Source: an uncultured Lachnospiraceae bacterium
GTDB taxonomy: Bacteria; Bacillota; Clostridia; Lachnospirales; Lachnospiraceae
DNA length: 64,000 nt
Assembly (NCBI GenBank): GCA_900544685.1
Contig: UQWA01000007.1
Location: 41,029-105,028, forward strand
Direction of reading: 5' to 3'
The position numbers and the translations under genes are program-made. Position 1 is the stretch's first letter; every line of letters begins with the position of its first letter. The notes under the pieces were generated by a model, which was given only the letters and a program-made list of their open reading frames with translations, was not told the DNA's origin and ran no database searches. This document shows, one piece after another, positions 5,974-14,172 of the stretch.

Positions 5974-7167
5974 ATGGCGGAGAAACGAAAAGACAGTAAA
6001 GGGAGGAACTTACGCACAGGTGAAACCCAGAATGCAGCAGGACGTTACTGCTACCGATATACAGATATCAGAACGGGAAAGCGCTGCGCTGTGTATGATA
6101 CAGATCTGCAGGCACTCAGGAAGAAAGAGCGGGAGATTGAAAGGAATCTGGAAGATGGCATTAACAACGAGATGGCGGATATTACTCTGAATGAGTTGTT
6201 TAATATCTATCTGGATACAAAAAGTAACATCAAGAGAACATCCAGAAGCACCTACCTCAGAACATGGGAAAAGCATGTATCACAGGGGCTTGGAGTACTA
6301 AAGGCAAAGAATCTGAAGCAGATGGACCTCACAAGGATGTACAGTGATATGGTGAAACAGGGCTTTGCTCAGGGATCTATTGACATGATCCACAATCTGA
6401 TTAATGCCTGCCTGCAGATGGCAGTCGATAACGATATTGTCAGAAAGAATGTGGCCAGAAAAGCCAAGAAAGGGATACAGGGAAAACGAAAGGAGCGTGT
6501 AGCCATGACGATAGAGGAGCAGAATAAATTCCTGATGTTCTGCAAGAACAGTAATACATACAATATTTACTATCCAATGTTCTCATTTGCCATTAAGAGC
6601 GCATTGAGAGTATCGGAGCTATCTGGTTTAACCTGGAATGATGTGGACGAGGTAAATGGGATCCTGCATGTTGACCATCAGTTAATTTATGAGTATATCA
6701 AGGGAGACAGCCATGCACACTACTATATTTCCAAACCGAAGACCAAAAGTGGAGTAAGGGACATTCCATTGACCAAATCCATGAGAAAGTCATTGAGTGA
6801 ACAGAAACGGCTTATGATGCTGCTGGGGCGCCGGTCAGAGTATGAAATAGATGGATACCGGGATTTTATTTTTGTAAGCAAGAATGGCAGGCCATTAACC
6901 AAGGCAAATATTGACAGTACATTGAAACGGATCATTGCAGCCTATAATAAGGACCATGTATCAGATCCGCTGCCAGTGATTTCCATGCATATACTCAGAC
7001 ATACAGGCTGTACCAGAATGGCAGAAGCTGGCATTGATCCGAAAGTGTTACAGAAGATCATGGGACATTCAGATATTGCGGTGACCATGGACGTTTATAA
7101 CCACTGTGATGATGTCCGGGCGAAAAAAGAAATGGAGCGAATTGAAAAAGAAATTTTCATAGCATAA
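5974..7167 (+). CDS. int: tyrosine recombinase, Tn916 Int family
   Basis: 397 residues, ATG 5974 after AAAGGGGCG. Domains in order: an N-terminal AP2-like arm-binding domain (residues 1-60, YCYRYTDIRTGKR), a core-binding SAM-like domain (about 70-160), and a C-terminal catalytic domain. The catalytic residues are complete: R212 in ALRVSEL, K258, H339-x-x-R342 in HILRHTG, H365 in GHSD, and nucleophile Y375 in MDVYNH. It lies at one end of the element, with TTTATGCCA repeats just downstream. It integrates and excises the element by site-specific recombination. Confidence 0.95.
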   Translation: MAEKRKDSKGRNLRTGETQNAAGRYCYRYTDIRTGKRCAVYDTDLQALRKKEREIERNLEDGINNEMADITLNELFNIYLDTKSNIKRTSRSTYLRTWEKHVSQGLGVLKAKNLKQMDLTRMYSDMVKQGFAQGSIDMIHNLINACLQMAVDNDIVRKNVARKAKKGIQGKRKERVAMTIEEQNKFLMFCKNSNTYNIYYPMFSFAIKSALRVSELSGLTWNDVDEVNGILHVDHQLIYEYIKGDSHAHYYISKPKTKSGVRDIPLTKSMRKSLSEQKRLMMLLGRRSEYEIDGYRDFIFVSKNGRPLTKANIDSTLKRIIAAYNKDHVSDPLPVISMHILRHTGCTRMAEAGIDPKVLQKIMGHSDIAVTMDVYNHCDDVRAKKEMERIEKEIFIA

Positions 7168-7180
7168 TGAGGGAAAATCG

Positions 7181-7213
7181 TGTGCCAATTTTATGCCAAA
7201 TTTTATGCCAATT
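7181..7213 (+). repeat. tandem TTTATGCCA repeats at the integrase end
   Basis: GTGCCA, then ATTTTATGCCA, then AATTTTATGCCA lie head to tail 14 nt after the integrase stop, giving two full units of about 12 bp and a partial one. Their position and directness match arm-type binding sites of Tn916-family integrases near an element end. Confidence 0.55.
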
Positions 7214-7254
7214 CAAACGATAATGACGAAAACAGATGAAAAACAAAAAATAAA

Positions 7255-7324
7255 AAAGGAAGCAGAAACCCTTTCAAATCAAGAAAAATCATACTTGATG
7301 AAAAAGGATGAATCTGCTTCCTTT
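7255..7324 (+). terminator. terminator-like hairpin past the integrase
   Basis: AAAGGAAGCAG (7255-7265) pairs over 11 bp with CTGCTTCCTTT (7314-7324). Within the loop TCAAG pairs with CTTGA. A T-run is weak on both strands. It marks the end of integrase transcription and probably the element/chromosome boundary region. Confidence 0.55.
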
Positions 7325-7414
7325 GCAAGGGGAGGATAAGTATTAATATTTATCTTTGGTATGTTTGTAGTATAGCCGTATAACAGAAGTTTATGCAGTT
7401 TCCGGTAAAAAAGT

Positions 7415-7443
7415 TTGAAAAAATAAGAGAAGTGTTATATACT
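7415..7443 (+). promoter_or_regulatory. promoter of the SEC-C gene
   Basis: TTGAAA (7415-7420) and TATACT (7438-7443), 17-bp spacer. It lies outside the mobile element and drives the gene starting at 7569. Confidence 0.75.
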
Positions 7444-7449
7444 ATAGCT

Positions 7450-7568
7450 TAAGCGGGTGAAATGGCGAAATGATATGAGAATCGCCGGATCGTATTGTGG
7501 ATTGTTTTCACAGGGAGACAGAAGGGTTGCCCCGTTTGAATATTTACGGAAAAAAGGATGGTTAAGAC
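7450..7568 (+). other. leader with stem-loops before the SEC-C gene
   Basis: The ~118-nt leader contains GGCGA (about 7463) pairing with TCGCC (about 7482) and a GC-rich GGGTTGCCCC segment near 7526. There is no terminator. I could not match it to a riboswitch class; it may simply be a structured 5' UTR. Confidence 0.35.
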
Positions 7569-8069
7569 ATGAGTTTATTACAGGATTGGAGAGACATGGC
7601 GTACTCTCAGCAGACAGATAAAAGACAGCTCCAGAAGTTTTGGACAGACTATTTCATGATTGAAAAAGGTATCTATGAAAAATTACTTGCGAATCCTGAT
7701 GAGGAAGTAAAGGGTACCGTAAAGGAACTGGCTGACAAATACGGCATTTCCGTTATGACAATGGTTGGATTCCTGGATGGTATTGATGACAGTCTGAAGA
7801 TCAAGAACAATATCGAAGAGATGACAGAAGACAGCGTGGTAAGCCTGGCTTTTGATAAAGAACTTCTTTACAAGAACATGGTAGATGCTAAAGCTGACTG
7901 GCTGTATGGACTGCCTGCATGGCAGCAGATTTTCTCAGAAGAGAAGTTAAAAGAGCTCTACAGAGAAGCAAAGAAAGCTAACACCATTGTAAAAGGACCA
8001 AAGATCGGAAGAAACGATCCTTGTCCATGCGGAAGCGGCAAAAAGTACAAAAAATGCTGCGGAAGATAA
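7569..8069 (+). CDS. SEC-C metal-binding motif protein
   Basis: 166 residues, ATG 7569 after AAAAAAGGATGG. The N-terminal ~140 residues are helical and contain no recognisable enzyme motif. The last 20 residues form a canonical SEC-C zinc motif (DPCPCGSGKKYKKCCGR), as found at the C-terminus of SecA. Such free-standing SEC-C proteins are common in clostridia and are thought to contact ribosomes or SecB-like partners. The stop overlaps the next start by one base, implying coupling. Confidence 0.85.
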   Translation: MSLLQDWRDMAYSQQTDKRQLQKFWTDYFMIEKGIYEKLLANPDEEVKGTVKELADKYGISVMTMVGFLDGIDDSLKIKNNIEEMTEDSVVSLAFDKELLYKNMVDAKADWLYGLPAWQQIFSEEKLKELYREAKKANTIVKGPKIGRNDPCPCGSGKKYKKCCGR

Positions 8070-8842
8070 TGAGCGGTATATTATTTGCAGCAGGCAGTAT
8101 CAGCCTGCTGTATTTTCTTATATTGGCATGGAAGCATGTGGATTTTTGCATCATATGGCTTTTGGGCGCAGCAGTTCTGTATGTCTTGGGCGGATATCTG
8201 AGATACAGAAGTCTTCATCCCGACGGATTTTCAGTACCGGTCTGGATGAGCGTAATTCTTGGTGTTGTGCTGGCAGTTGGAATATTGTCATTTTCCGTGA
8301 CGGAAGGAAAGATCATTCATGGAATGACATCAGAGCCGGAGGAAGAATTGGATTATCTGATTGTACTGGGAGCACAGGTAAAAAAGACTGTGCCGAGCAA
8401 GGCACTGGGACTGCGTCTGCAAAAGGCGTGTGAATATCTGAAAGAGCATTCACAGACAAAGGCTGTATTATCCGGAGGTCAGGGTTCGGGGGAGGAGATC
8501 GCAGAGGCAGAATGTATGTATCGGTATCTGACAGAACATGGTATACCAGAAGAACGACTGTTGAAGGAAGAGTGCTCCACAACTACCAGGGAAAATCTTA
8601 TGTACAGTGCCAGAGTACTGGCTGACAGCAGGCAGGAAGTAACTACAGAGACTGTGCTTGGAAGCAAAATCGGACTTGTATCGAATAATTTCCATATTTA
8701 TCGTGCGTTGCTGCTTGCAGAAAAATTCGGATACCGTAAGGTGTATGGAGTCCCGGCAGCATCAGACTGGAAACTGCAGATCCATTATATGGTAAGAGAA
8801 TATTTTGCTGTTTTGAAGGCAAAAATACGAGGAGATATCTGA
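8069..8842 (+). CDS. YdcF/SanA-like DUF218 membrane protein
   Basis: 257 residues from ATG 8069 (TAATG overlap with the SEC-C gene; the in-frame ATG at 8021 lies inside that gene). Three hydrophobic segments cover roughly residues 1-85. The extracytoplasmic DUF218 domain follows: DYLIVLGAQV, then KAVLSGGQGSGE, then the TTTRENLMYS motif and LVSNNFHIYRALLLA. Family members such as ElyC and SanA influence envelope precursor handling. The stop codon lies in the loop of the following terminator. Confidence 0.85.
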   Translation: MSGILFAAGSISLLYFLILAWKHVDFCIIWLLGAAVLYVLGGYLRYRSLHPDGFSVPVWMSVILGVVLAVGILSFSVTEGKIIHGMTSEPEEELDYLIVLGAQVKKTVPSKALGLRLQKACEYLKEHSQTKAVLSGGQGSGEEIAEAECMYRYLTEHGIPEERLLKEECSTTTRENLMYSARVLADSRQEVTTETVLGSKIGLVSNNFHIYRALLLAEKFGYRKVYGVPAASDWKLQIHYMVREYFAVLKAKIRGDI

Positions 8843-8865
8843 CGGTGATATCTCCTCTTGTGTTT
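8829..8865 (+). terminator. terminator of the SEC-C/DUF218 operon
   Basis: GAGGAGATATC (8829-8839) pairs with GATATCTCCTC (8847-8857), an 11-bp perfect stem followed by TTGTGTTT. The stop codon of the upstream gene is in the loop. Confidence 0.85.
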
Positions 8866-8898
8866 ATAAAAGAACTTTGCATATGTAAATATTTGTAA

Positions 8899-10143
8899 TC
8901 AGTCCAGAGTCTTTGGTGTGTTTGTCACATTAATGGCAATCACGGAATCATCTTCTGTATTTATCACAATCTGTACATAGTCCAGGCTGCTTTCCGGACT
9001 CTTGATATTGTAATAATGGAAAGTTTCACTTTCATCTTCCAGTTCATAGTCCACACCTTCCAGAGCAGAAACGACTTCCGCTTCCGTCAGTCCGAGGGTC
9101 AGACCTTTCTGTACAGTAATTGGAAGATTGGTAGAATTTACATTGCCTTCTACATCTGTTACAAAACAGTTCTCGATGACGGCAGCATCTGGACTGTAAT
9201 TACGAACGATGGTATGGTAATTCTGATTGTCTTTGCTCATATATACCCAGTCATAGCTCTTACCGGCAACATAAGAAGCTGATTGAGAGGTATCAATTGT
9301 CCAGCCATTTTTCACAAATTCAGAAAGTGGGGCCGGAAGCTGGTATAGATCACCTGCATATTCGACGATAAAAGAAGTGAAGTCATCACCCAGTTCAGAA
9401 GGCGCCTGATAAGCCAGAACTTCCGAAGTAGGTTCATCACTGAGGTCGGCAGCGGCATCGGAACCGGCATCTTCCTCAGCCGACATATTTTCAAGGGAGA
9501 TTTCGTTCAAGAAACCTGTTTCAGAATCTACATACAGTTCGACATCCTGATAATAATCTTTTTCATAAGAGACTTTTGTATACAGATCTCCTTCGTAAGT
9601 ATCGCTCGGTGTACCATAGGCAGCAGTAATATCATCCAGAGTAGAAACGCCATATTGAATGCCACCAGGAAGTTCTATGGCCACATCGGTCACATCGGCC
9701 ATCTGGAAAGAGTCAATGGAGATACCGGCAACAGTACAGTCTGAAATCGGTTCTGTATTGATGCCAAGGTTTACCATAGTAACATAAGCTTCCAGATCAC
9801 CCAGCTTAAAACGTTCAGTTGGAGAATAGTTATTCGGTGCCAGTTCGGCAGAGTCATCATCAATGTATTCCCATCCCATGGAAATCAGATCATCAAAAGA
9901 CATCGGAAAAGAGTAGATGTCGGAATTGATTTTAATCTGAAAGCTGTAGATATCATCTGATAATTCAGATGTGGAATTGCTGCTTTCGGATGTGGATTCT
10001 GTCTCGGTATCTGTGGTCAGTGCTGTATCAGATGAGATCTCAGATACAGCTTCTGTTTCTGTCTCAGAAGCCATAGCACTCAGAGAGAAAAGTGTCAAAC
10101 CATACATTGTGGCAAGAAAACAAAGTAATACCTTCTTTTTCAT
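8899..10143 (-). CDS. secreted protein with two related domains
   Basis: 414 residues, ATG 10143 preceded by GGGAGGTTCC. A Sec signal peptide (KKKVLLCFLATMYGLTLFSLSAMA) is followed by a Ser/Thr/Glu-rich low-complexity linker (residues about 26-62). Two copies of a ~165-residue domain follow, each starting DD(I/F)xSF and containing a GW near residue 30 and a YG(V/L)-type turn later. The strongly acidic composition suits an exported cell-surface or matrix protein. There is no lipobox cysteine and no LPXTG anchor. The fold and function are not recognised. Confidence 0.75.
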   Translation of the reverse strand: MKKKVLLCFLATMYGLTLFSLSAMASETETEAVSEISSDTALTTDTETESTSESSNSTSELSDDIYSFQIKINSDIYSFPMSFDDLISMGWEYIDDDSAELAPNNYSPTERFKLGDLEAYVTMVNLGINTEPISDCTVAGISIDSFQMADVTDVAIELPGGIQYGVSTLDDITAAYGTPSDTYEGDLYTKVSYEKDYYQDVELYVDSETGFLNEISLENMSAEEDAGSDAAADLSDEPTSEVLAYQAPSELGDDFTSFIVEYAGDLYQLPAPLSEFVKNGWTIDTSQSASYVAGKSYDWVYMSKDNQNYHTIVRNYSPDAAVIENCFVTDVEGNVNSTNLPITVQKGLTLGLTEAEVVSALEGVDYELEDESETFHYYNIKSPESSLDYVQIVINTEDDSVIAINVTNTPKTLD

Positions 10144-10206
10144 AAGGAACCTCCCAAATACTAATTTTGTATTTACAATAACATATTAAATAGGAAAAAT
10201 CTATCC

Positions 10207-10235
10207 TTGACAAATAAATAAGAAAGGGATATGAT
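10207..10235 (+). promoter_or_regulatory. promoter of the thrS leader
   Basis: TTGACA (10207-10212) and TATGAT (10230-10235), 17-bp spacer. It is divergent from the secreted-protein gene at 10143. Confidence 0.85.
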
Positions 10236-10242
10236 CGAGAAA

Positions 10243-10482
10243 GATAAAACGTTGAAGAGAAGAGTAGGATGTGGAATCTCCCAGAGAGGAATACGGAATC
10301 GGTGAGAGTATTCTGATGAGGAAGCATTTGAAGACCAGCTCTGAGTGGCTCTAATCCAGCCCGGTGATTCCGTTATCATCATAATGAAGTGGCTTTTTCA
10401 GAAGATAAGAGAAAGCAATCAGGGTGGAACCGCGAGAATATCGTCCCTTACAGTTGATAGGAAGACTGTAAGGGATTTTTTA
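10243..10482 (+). promoter_or_regulatory. T-box riboswitch, threonine specific
   Basis: The leader carries the conserved T-box AGGGTGGAACCGCG (10421-10434). Overlapping it in function is a terminator, CCCTTACAGT (10445-10454) with ACTGTAAGGG (10465-10474) and a T-run. Stem I features (AGAGAGG, GGTGAGAG) are visible upstream. The specifier position reads ACC at 10334-10336 (threonine), followed by A, in agreement with thrS downstream. Uncharged tRNA-Thr should stabilise the antiterminator. Confidence 0.93.
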
Positions 10483-10549
10483 TTTCATAAGACTATCAGA
10501 TCCATACAGTTTTCAACGCACAGTAATCGAAAGCGAAAGGAGAATAACC

Positions 10550-10753
10550 ATGTTGGAAAAAATAAAAGAGTTCCTGCATCAGGATTGGACTATGACAGAA
10601 AAAGTGTTGCTGATCACAGATCTGTTGCTTACAGGTGTCCTGATCGGGTGGCTGACAGCTCCGTTCAAGGGCGGATTATTCAGCAATAATGTATTTGGAT
10701 CAAACAATGAGAATTTTTATGATGAAACTGATTTGGAAGACGAGGAGGAATAA
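10550..10753 (+). CDS. small single-pass membrane protein upstream of thrS
   Basis: 67 residues, ATG 10550 after AAAGGAG. One hydrophobic segment (KVLLITDLLLTGVLIGWL, residues 18-35) is followed by an acidic tail ending DETDLEDEEE. It lies between the T-box and thrS with a 3-nt gap to thrS, so it falls under threonine control. No function is known to me. Small proteins of this shape are found upstream of thrS in Lachnospiraceae. Confidence 0.7.
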   Translation: MLEKIKEFLHQDWTMTEKVLLITDLLLTGVLIGWLTAPFKGGLFSNNVFGSNNENFYDETDLEDEEE

Positions 10754-10756
10754 GCA

Positions 10757-12718
10757 ATGATTATTACATTAAAAGATGGATCAAAGAAAGAATATGCAGA
10801 GAGTAAGTCTGTATATGATATTGCATTAGATATCAGTGAAGGGCTGGCAAGAGCTGCCTGTGCCGGAGAAGTAAACGGAGAAGTAGTAGATTTAAGAACT
10901 GTGATTGAAGAGGACTGTGAACTGAACGTTCTGACCGCAAAGGATGCAGCGGGTCTGGCAGCACTTCGTCATACGACATCTCATGTACTGGCAGAAGCAG
11001 TCAAGAATCTGTTCCCGGAAGCAAAGCTTGCAATCGGACCATCTATTGAAAACGGATTCTATTATGATTTTGACCACGCACCATTCTCCAGAGAAGATCT
11101 GGATAATATTGAAAAAGAGATGAAGAAGATCATCAAAAAAGGTGCACGTCTGGAAAAATTCACACTGCCAAGAGCAGAAGCAATTAAGTTTATGGAAGAA
11201 AAAGGAGAGCCTTATAAAGTAGAACTGATTCAGGACCTGCCGGAGGATGCAACCATTTCTTTCTATAGTCAGGGAGAATTCACAGATCTGTGCGCAGGAC
11301 CACATCTGATGAATACAAAACATATTAAAGCATTTAAGCTGATCTCATCTTCAGGCGCTTACTGGAGAGGAAATGAAAAGAATAAGATGCTGGCACGTAT
11401 CTACGGAACTGCATTTGCCAGCAAAGATGAATTAAAAGAATATCTGGAGCAGAGAGAAGAAGCACTGAAGCGTGACCACAATAAACTGGGACGTGAGATG
11501 GAACTTTTCACAACCGTAGATGTGATTGGTCAGGGACTTCCGCTGTTGATGCCAAAGGGTGTTATCATGGTAAAAGAACTTCAGAGATGGATTGAAGATC
11601 TGGAAGATAACGAATGGGGCTATGTAAGAACCAAGACTCCGCTGATGGCAAAGAGTGATTTGTACAAGATCTCCGGACACTGGGATCATTACAAAGATGG
11701 CATGTTCGTGTTGGGTGATGAAGAAAAAGACAAAGAGGTATTTGCTCTTCGTCCAATGACCTGCCCGTTCCAGTATTATGTATACAAAGCAACGCAGCAT
11801 TCTTACCGTGATCTTCCGATTCGTCTGGGTGAGACATCTACTCTGTTCCGTAATGAAGATTCCGGAGAAATGCATGGTCTGACCCGTGTGCGTCAGTTTA
11901 CGATTTCCGAAGGACATCTGATTGTAAGACCAGACCAGATGGTAGAAGAGTTTAAGGGTTGTCTGGCCCTGGCAAAATATTGCCTTGAGACACTGGGACT
12001 GGATGGAGAAGTTACTTATCATCTGTCAAAATGGGATCCAAATAACAGAGATAAATACATTGGTGATGCAGATGTATGGAATGAGACAGAGGAAGATATT
12101 CGTCAAATTCTGACTGACTTGAAAGTTCCATTTGTAGAGGATGTGGGAGAAGCTGCATTCTACGGTCCAAAGGTGGATATCAATGCCAAGAACGTATTTG
12201 GAAAAGAAGATACCATGATTACCGTACAGTGGGATGCTCTGCTGGCTGAACAGTTTGATATGTACTATATTGATGAAAATGGCGAAAAGAAACGTCCATG
12301 CATTATCCACAGAACATCTATTGGATGCTACGAGAGAACACTGGCGTGGTTGATCGAGTTCTATGGCGGTAAGTTCCCGACATGGCTTTGCCCGGAACAG
12401 GTACGTGTACTGCCTATCTCTGAAAAATATGCAGACTATGCAGAAAAAGTCAATGCAGAGATTAAGAAAAACGGTATTCGTACATCTGTAGATAACCGTT
12501 CCGAAAAGATCGGCTGGAAGATCCGTGATGCCCGTATGTCACGAGTACCATATATGATTATGGTTGGGGCCAAAGAGGAAGAAGAACAGAAGATCTCTGT
12601 AAGAAGCAGATATCTTGGTGATGAAGGACAGAAGGATCTGGGTGAGTTCATCGATGCACTGTGCAAAGAGATCCGTACAAAAGAGATTCGCAAGATCGAA
12701 GTAGAAGAGCAGAAATAA
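10757..12718 (+). CDS. thrS: threonine--tRNA ligase
   Basis: 653 residues, the normal length for bacterial ThrRS. In order: a TGS domain (1-60); the editing domain with HTTSH at 72-76 and the conserved CAGPH near 180; the class II catalytic core with the zinc cysteine in RPMTCPF, motif 2 around the TRVRQF segment, and motif 3 in IHRTSIGCYERTLAW; and a C-terminal anticodon-binding domain (about 540-640). It charges tRNA-Thr in the cytoplasm. ATG 10757 has GAGGAGGAA upstream. The T-box at 10243 controls it. Confidence 0.98.
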   Translation: MIITLKDGSKKEYAESKSVYDIALDISEGLARAACAGEVNGEVVDLRTVIEEDCELNVLTAKDAAGLAALRHTTSHVLAEAVKNLFPEAKLAIGPSIENGFYYDFDHAPFSREDLDNIEKEMKKIIKKGARLEKFTLPRAEAIKFMEEKGEPYKVELIQDLPEDATISFYSQGEFTDLCAGPHLMNTKHIKAFKLISSSGAYWRGNEKNKMLARIYGTAFASKDELKEYLEQREEALKRDHNKLGREMELFTTVDVIGQGLPLLMPKGVIMVKELQRWIEDLEDNEWGYVRTKTPLMAKSDLYKISGHWDHYKDGMFVLGDEEKDKEVFALRPMTCPFQYYVYKATQHSYRDLPIRLGETSTLFRNEDSGEMHGLTRVRQFTISEGHLIVRPDQMVEEFKGCLALAKYCLETLGLDGEVTYHLSKWDPNNRDKYIGDADVWNETEEDIRQILTDLKVPFVEDVGEAAFYGPKVDINAKNVFGKEDTMITVQWDALLAEQFDMYYIDENGEKKRPCIIHRTSIGCYERTLAWLIEFYGGKFPTWLCPEQVRVLPISEKYADYAEKVNAEIKKNGIRTSVDNRSEKIGWKIRDARMSRVPYMIMVGAKEEEEQKISVRSRYLGDEGQKDLGEFIDALCKEIRTKEIRKIEVEEQK

Positions 12719-12805
12719 AACTGGAAAAATAAGGTAGAATATGACTGCATAAAAAGATAATAACGGCAGATACTATCTCTTATAAAAAGAAAAGGAGGTA
12801 ATAGC

Positions 12806-13117
12806 ATGCCGTTATTATCATGTAGTGCACAGAACTGTGTATATAATGAAGATAAATACTGTTCCAAGGGAGACATTCTGATTCAGGGTGATGAGGCACA
12901 GACTGCCTGTGAGACCTGCTGTTCCAGCTTCAGAGAAGTCGGAGAAGGAAGCGTGAAAAATTCTATGGGAACACCGTCTGCAACCGTGCAGATCGACTGT
13001 ACTGCATGCAAATGTCACTATAATGAAGACAACCGATGTATGGCAGGACAGGTGGATATCTCCGGACAGTCCGCATGTACCTGTACACAGACCGAGTGCA
13101 GTACGTTTAAAAAATAG
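12806..13117 (+). CDS. DUF1540 tandem-domain cysteine-rich protein
   Basis: 103 residues after AAAAGGAGGTAAT. Two DUF1540 modules of ~40 residues are visible: CSAQNCVYNEDKYCSKGDI ending CETCCSSF, and CTACKCHYNEDNRCMAGQV ending CTQTECSTF. Each has the Cys spacing and the YNED(K/N)xC signature. The cysteines probably bind metal. The family is common in spore-forming clostridia and often sporulation-associated, but has no proven role. There is no signal peptide. Confidence 0.9.
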   Translation: MPLLSCSAQNCVYNEDKYCSKGDILIQGDEAQTACETCCSSFREVGEGSVKNSMGTPSATVQIDCTACKCHYNEDNRCMAGQVDISGQSACTCTQTECSTFKK

Positions 13118-13124
13118 CTGAGAT

Positions 13125-13157
13125 ATCAGTTCGGCCTGCAAACTTGGCTGAACTGAT
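13125..13157 (+). terminator. hairpin after the DUF1540 gene
   Basis: ATCAGTTC-G-GCC (from 13125) pairs with GGC-TGAACTGAT (to 13157). The downstream sequence is AT-rich but lacks a clean T-run, so termination may be partial. Confidence 0.5.
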
Positions 13158-13173
13158 TACATAAAATTTCTTG

Positions 13174-13202
13174 TTGACAGATAAGAAAACACATGGTATG
13201 AT
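13174..13202 (+). promoter_or_regulatory. promoter of infC-rpmI-rplT
   Basis: TTGACA (13174-13179) and TATGAT (13197-13202), 17-bp spacer. The transcript would carry a ~180-nt leader before infC. Confidence 0.85.
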
Positions 13203-13317
13203 AGCAAAGTATGAAAGAAATCAAAGCAGAGGATCCACTCTCACCACAGCATGAAGAGATATGACTGTTGGTTAATATGTTTTATAGTTTTAGAAGGTAA
13301 GCTATAGGAATATTATG

Positions 13318-13346
13318 AAGTGGATAATGGTTATCCACTTTTTTTG
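13318..13346 (+). terminator. attenuator in the infC leader
   Basis: AAGTGGATAA (13318-13327) pairs with TTATCCACTT (13331-13340) across a 3-nt loop, and a T-run continues directly. It sits 40-70 nt before the infC start, where Firmicutes place the L20-controlled leader attenuator. L20 encoded by rplT in the same operon is the likely effector. Confidence 0.85.
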
Positions 13347-13388
13347 TTGGATAAGTGCTGCAGCTACAATGTATGGAGGTGTACTACA

Positions 13389-13895
13389 ATTAGCGATTTA
13401 ATGATTAATGAGCAGATCAGGGATAAAGAGATCCGTCTGATCGGGGAACATGGAGAACAGCTTGGAATTATGTCTTCCAGAGATGCGTTGAAGCTTGCCA
13501 GAGAAGCAGAGCTTGACCTTGTGAAGGTTGCACCGCAGGCTAAGCCGCCAGTATGTAAGATTATTGATTATGGTAAGTATCGTTATGAAATGCTTCGTAA
13601 GGAAAAAGAAGCAAAGAAGAAGCAGAAGACCATCGAAGTAAAAGAAGTGCGTCTTTCTCCAAACATTGATGTGAATGATTTGAATACAAAGATTTCTGCA
13701 GCCAGAAAGTTCCTGACAAAGGGAAACAAGGTAAAGGTTACCTTACGTTTCCGTGGACGTGAGATGGCACATATGCAGGCCAGCAGACATATTCTGGATG
13801 ATTTCGCAGCAGAATTACAGGATATTGCTCAGGTCGATAAGGCTCCAAAGGTTGAGGGCAGAAGCATGACAATGTTTTTAACTGAAAAGCGTTAG
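13389..13895 (+). CDS. infC: translation initiation factor IF-3 (AUU start)
   Basis: 168 residues if started at ATT 13389, which lies 8 nt after GGAGGT (13375-13380). The first residues, ISDLMINEQIRDKEIRLIG, match the normal IF-3 N-terminus. An in-frame ATG at 13320 would add 23 unrelated residues and lies inside the attenuator stem. AUU initiation of infC is the known autoregulatory device by which IF-3 discriminates against its own start codon. The N-domain, the lysine-rich linker (KEKEAKKKQKT) and the C-domain (KGNKVKVTLRFRGREM) are complete. Confidence 0.95.
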   Translation: MSDLMINEQIRDKEIRLIGEHGEQLGIMSSRDALKLAREAELDLVKVAPQAKPPVCKIIDYGKYRYEMLRKEKEAKKKQKTIEVKEVRLSPNIDVNDLNTKISAARKFLTKGNKVKVTLRFRGREMAHMQASRHILDDFAAELQDIAQVDKAPKVEGRSMTMFLTEKR

Positions 13896-13948
13896 ACATC
13901 AGACTGACGAACAGGTAAAATAACCATTTATTTAAGGAGGAATTCACA

Positions 13949-14146
13949 ATGCCAAAAATTAAAACAAGCAGAGCAGCTGCAAAACGTTTCAAAAAAACAG
14001 GTACAGGTAAATTAAAAAGAAATAAAGCTTATAAGAGCCATATCTTAACAAAGAAGTCCACTAAGAGAAAGAGAAATCTTAGAAAAGCAACTATGACAGA
14101 TGCTACAAACTTCAAGAACATGAAGAAGATTTTACCGTATTTATAA
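13949..14146 (+). CDS. rpmI: 50S ribosomal protein L35
   Basis: 65 residues, very basic, with the typical start MPKIKTSRAAAKRFKKTGTG and internal KRKRNLRKA. ATG 13949 follows AAGGAGGAATT. It lies between infC and rplT as in most Firmicutes. It binds 23S rRNA in the large subunit. Confidence 0.98.
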   Translation: MPKIKTSRAAAKRFKKTGTGKLKRNKAYKSHILTKKSTKRKRNLRKATMTDATNFKNMKKILPYL

Positions 14147-14172
14147 GAAGAGTTTGAGGAGGAATATAAGAC

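Noticed and set aside
40..7170. Complete ICE or prophage
   Set aside because: No relaxase, type IV secretion, capsid or lysis gene is visible; only the recombination/replication end lies in the window, so the element type cannot be decided.
7444..7540. tRNA-like or riboswitch sequence near 7450
   Set aside because: GCGGGTGAAATGGCG resembles a tRNA 5' half, but no T-loop GTTCGAATC or acceptor stem follows.
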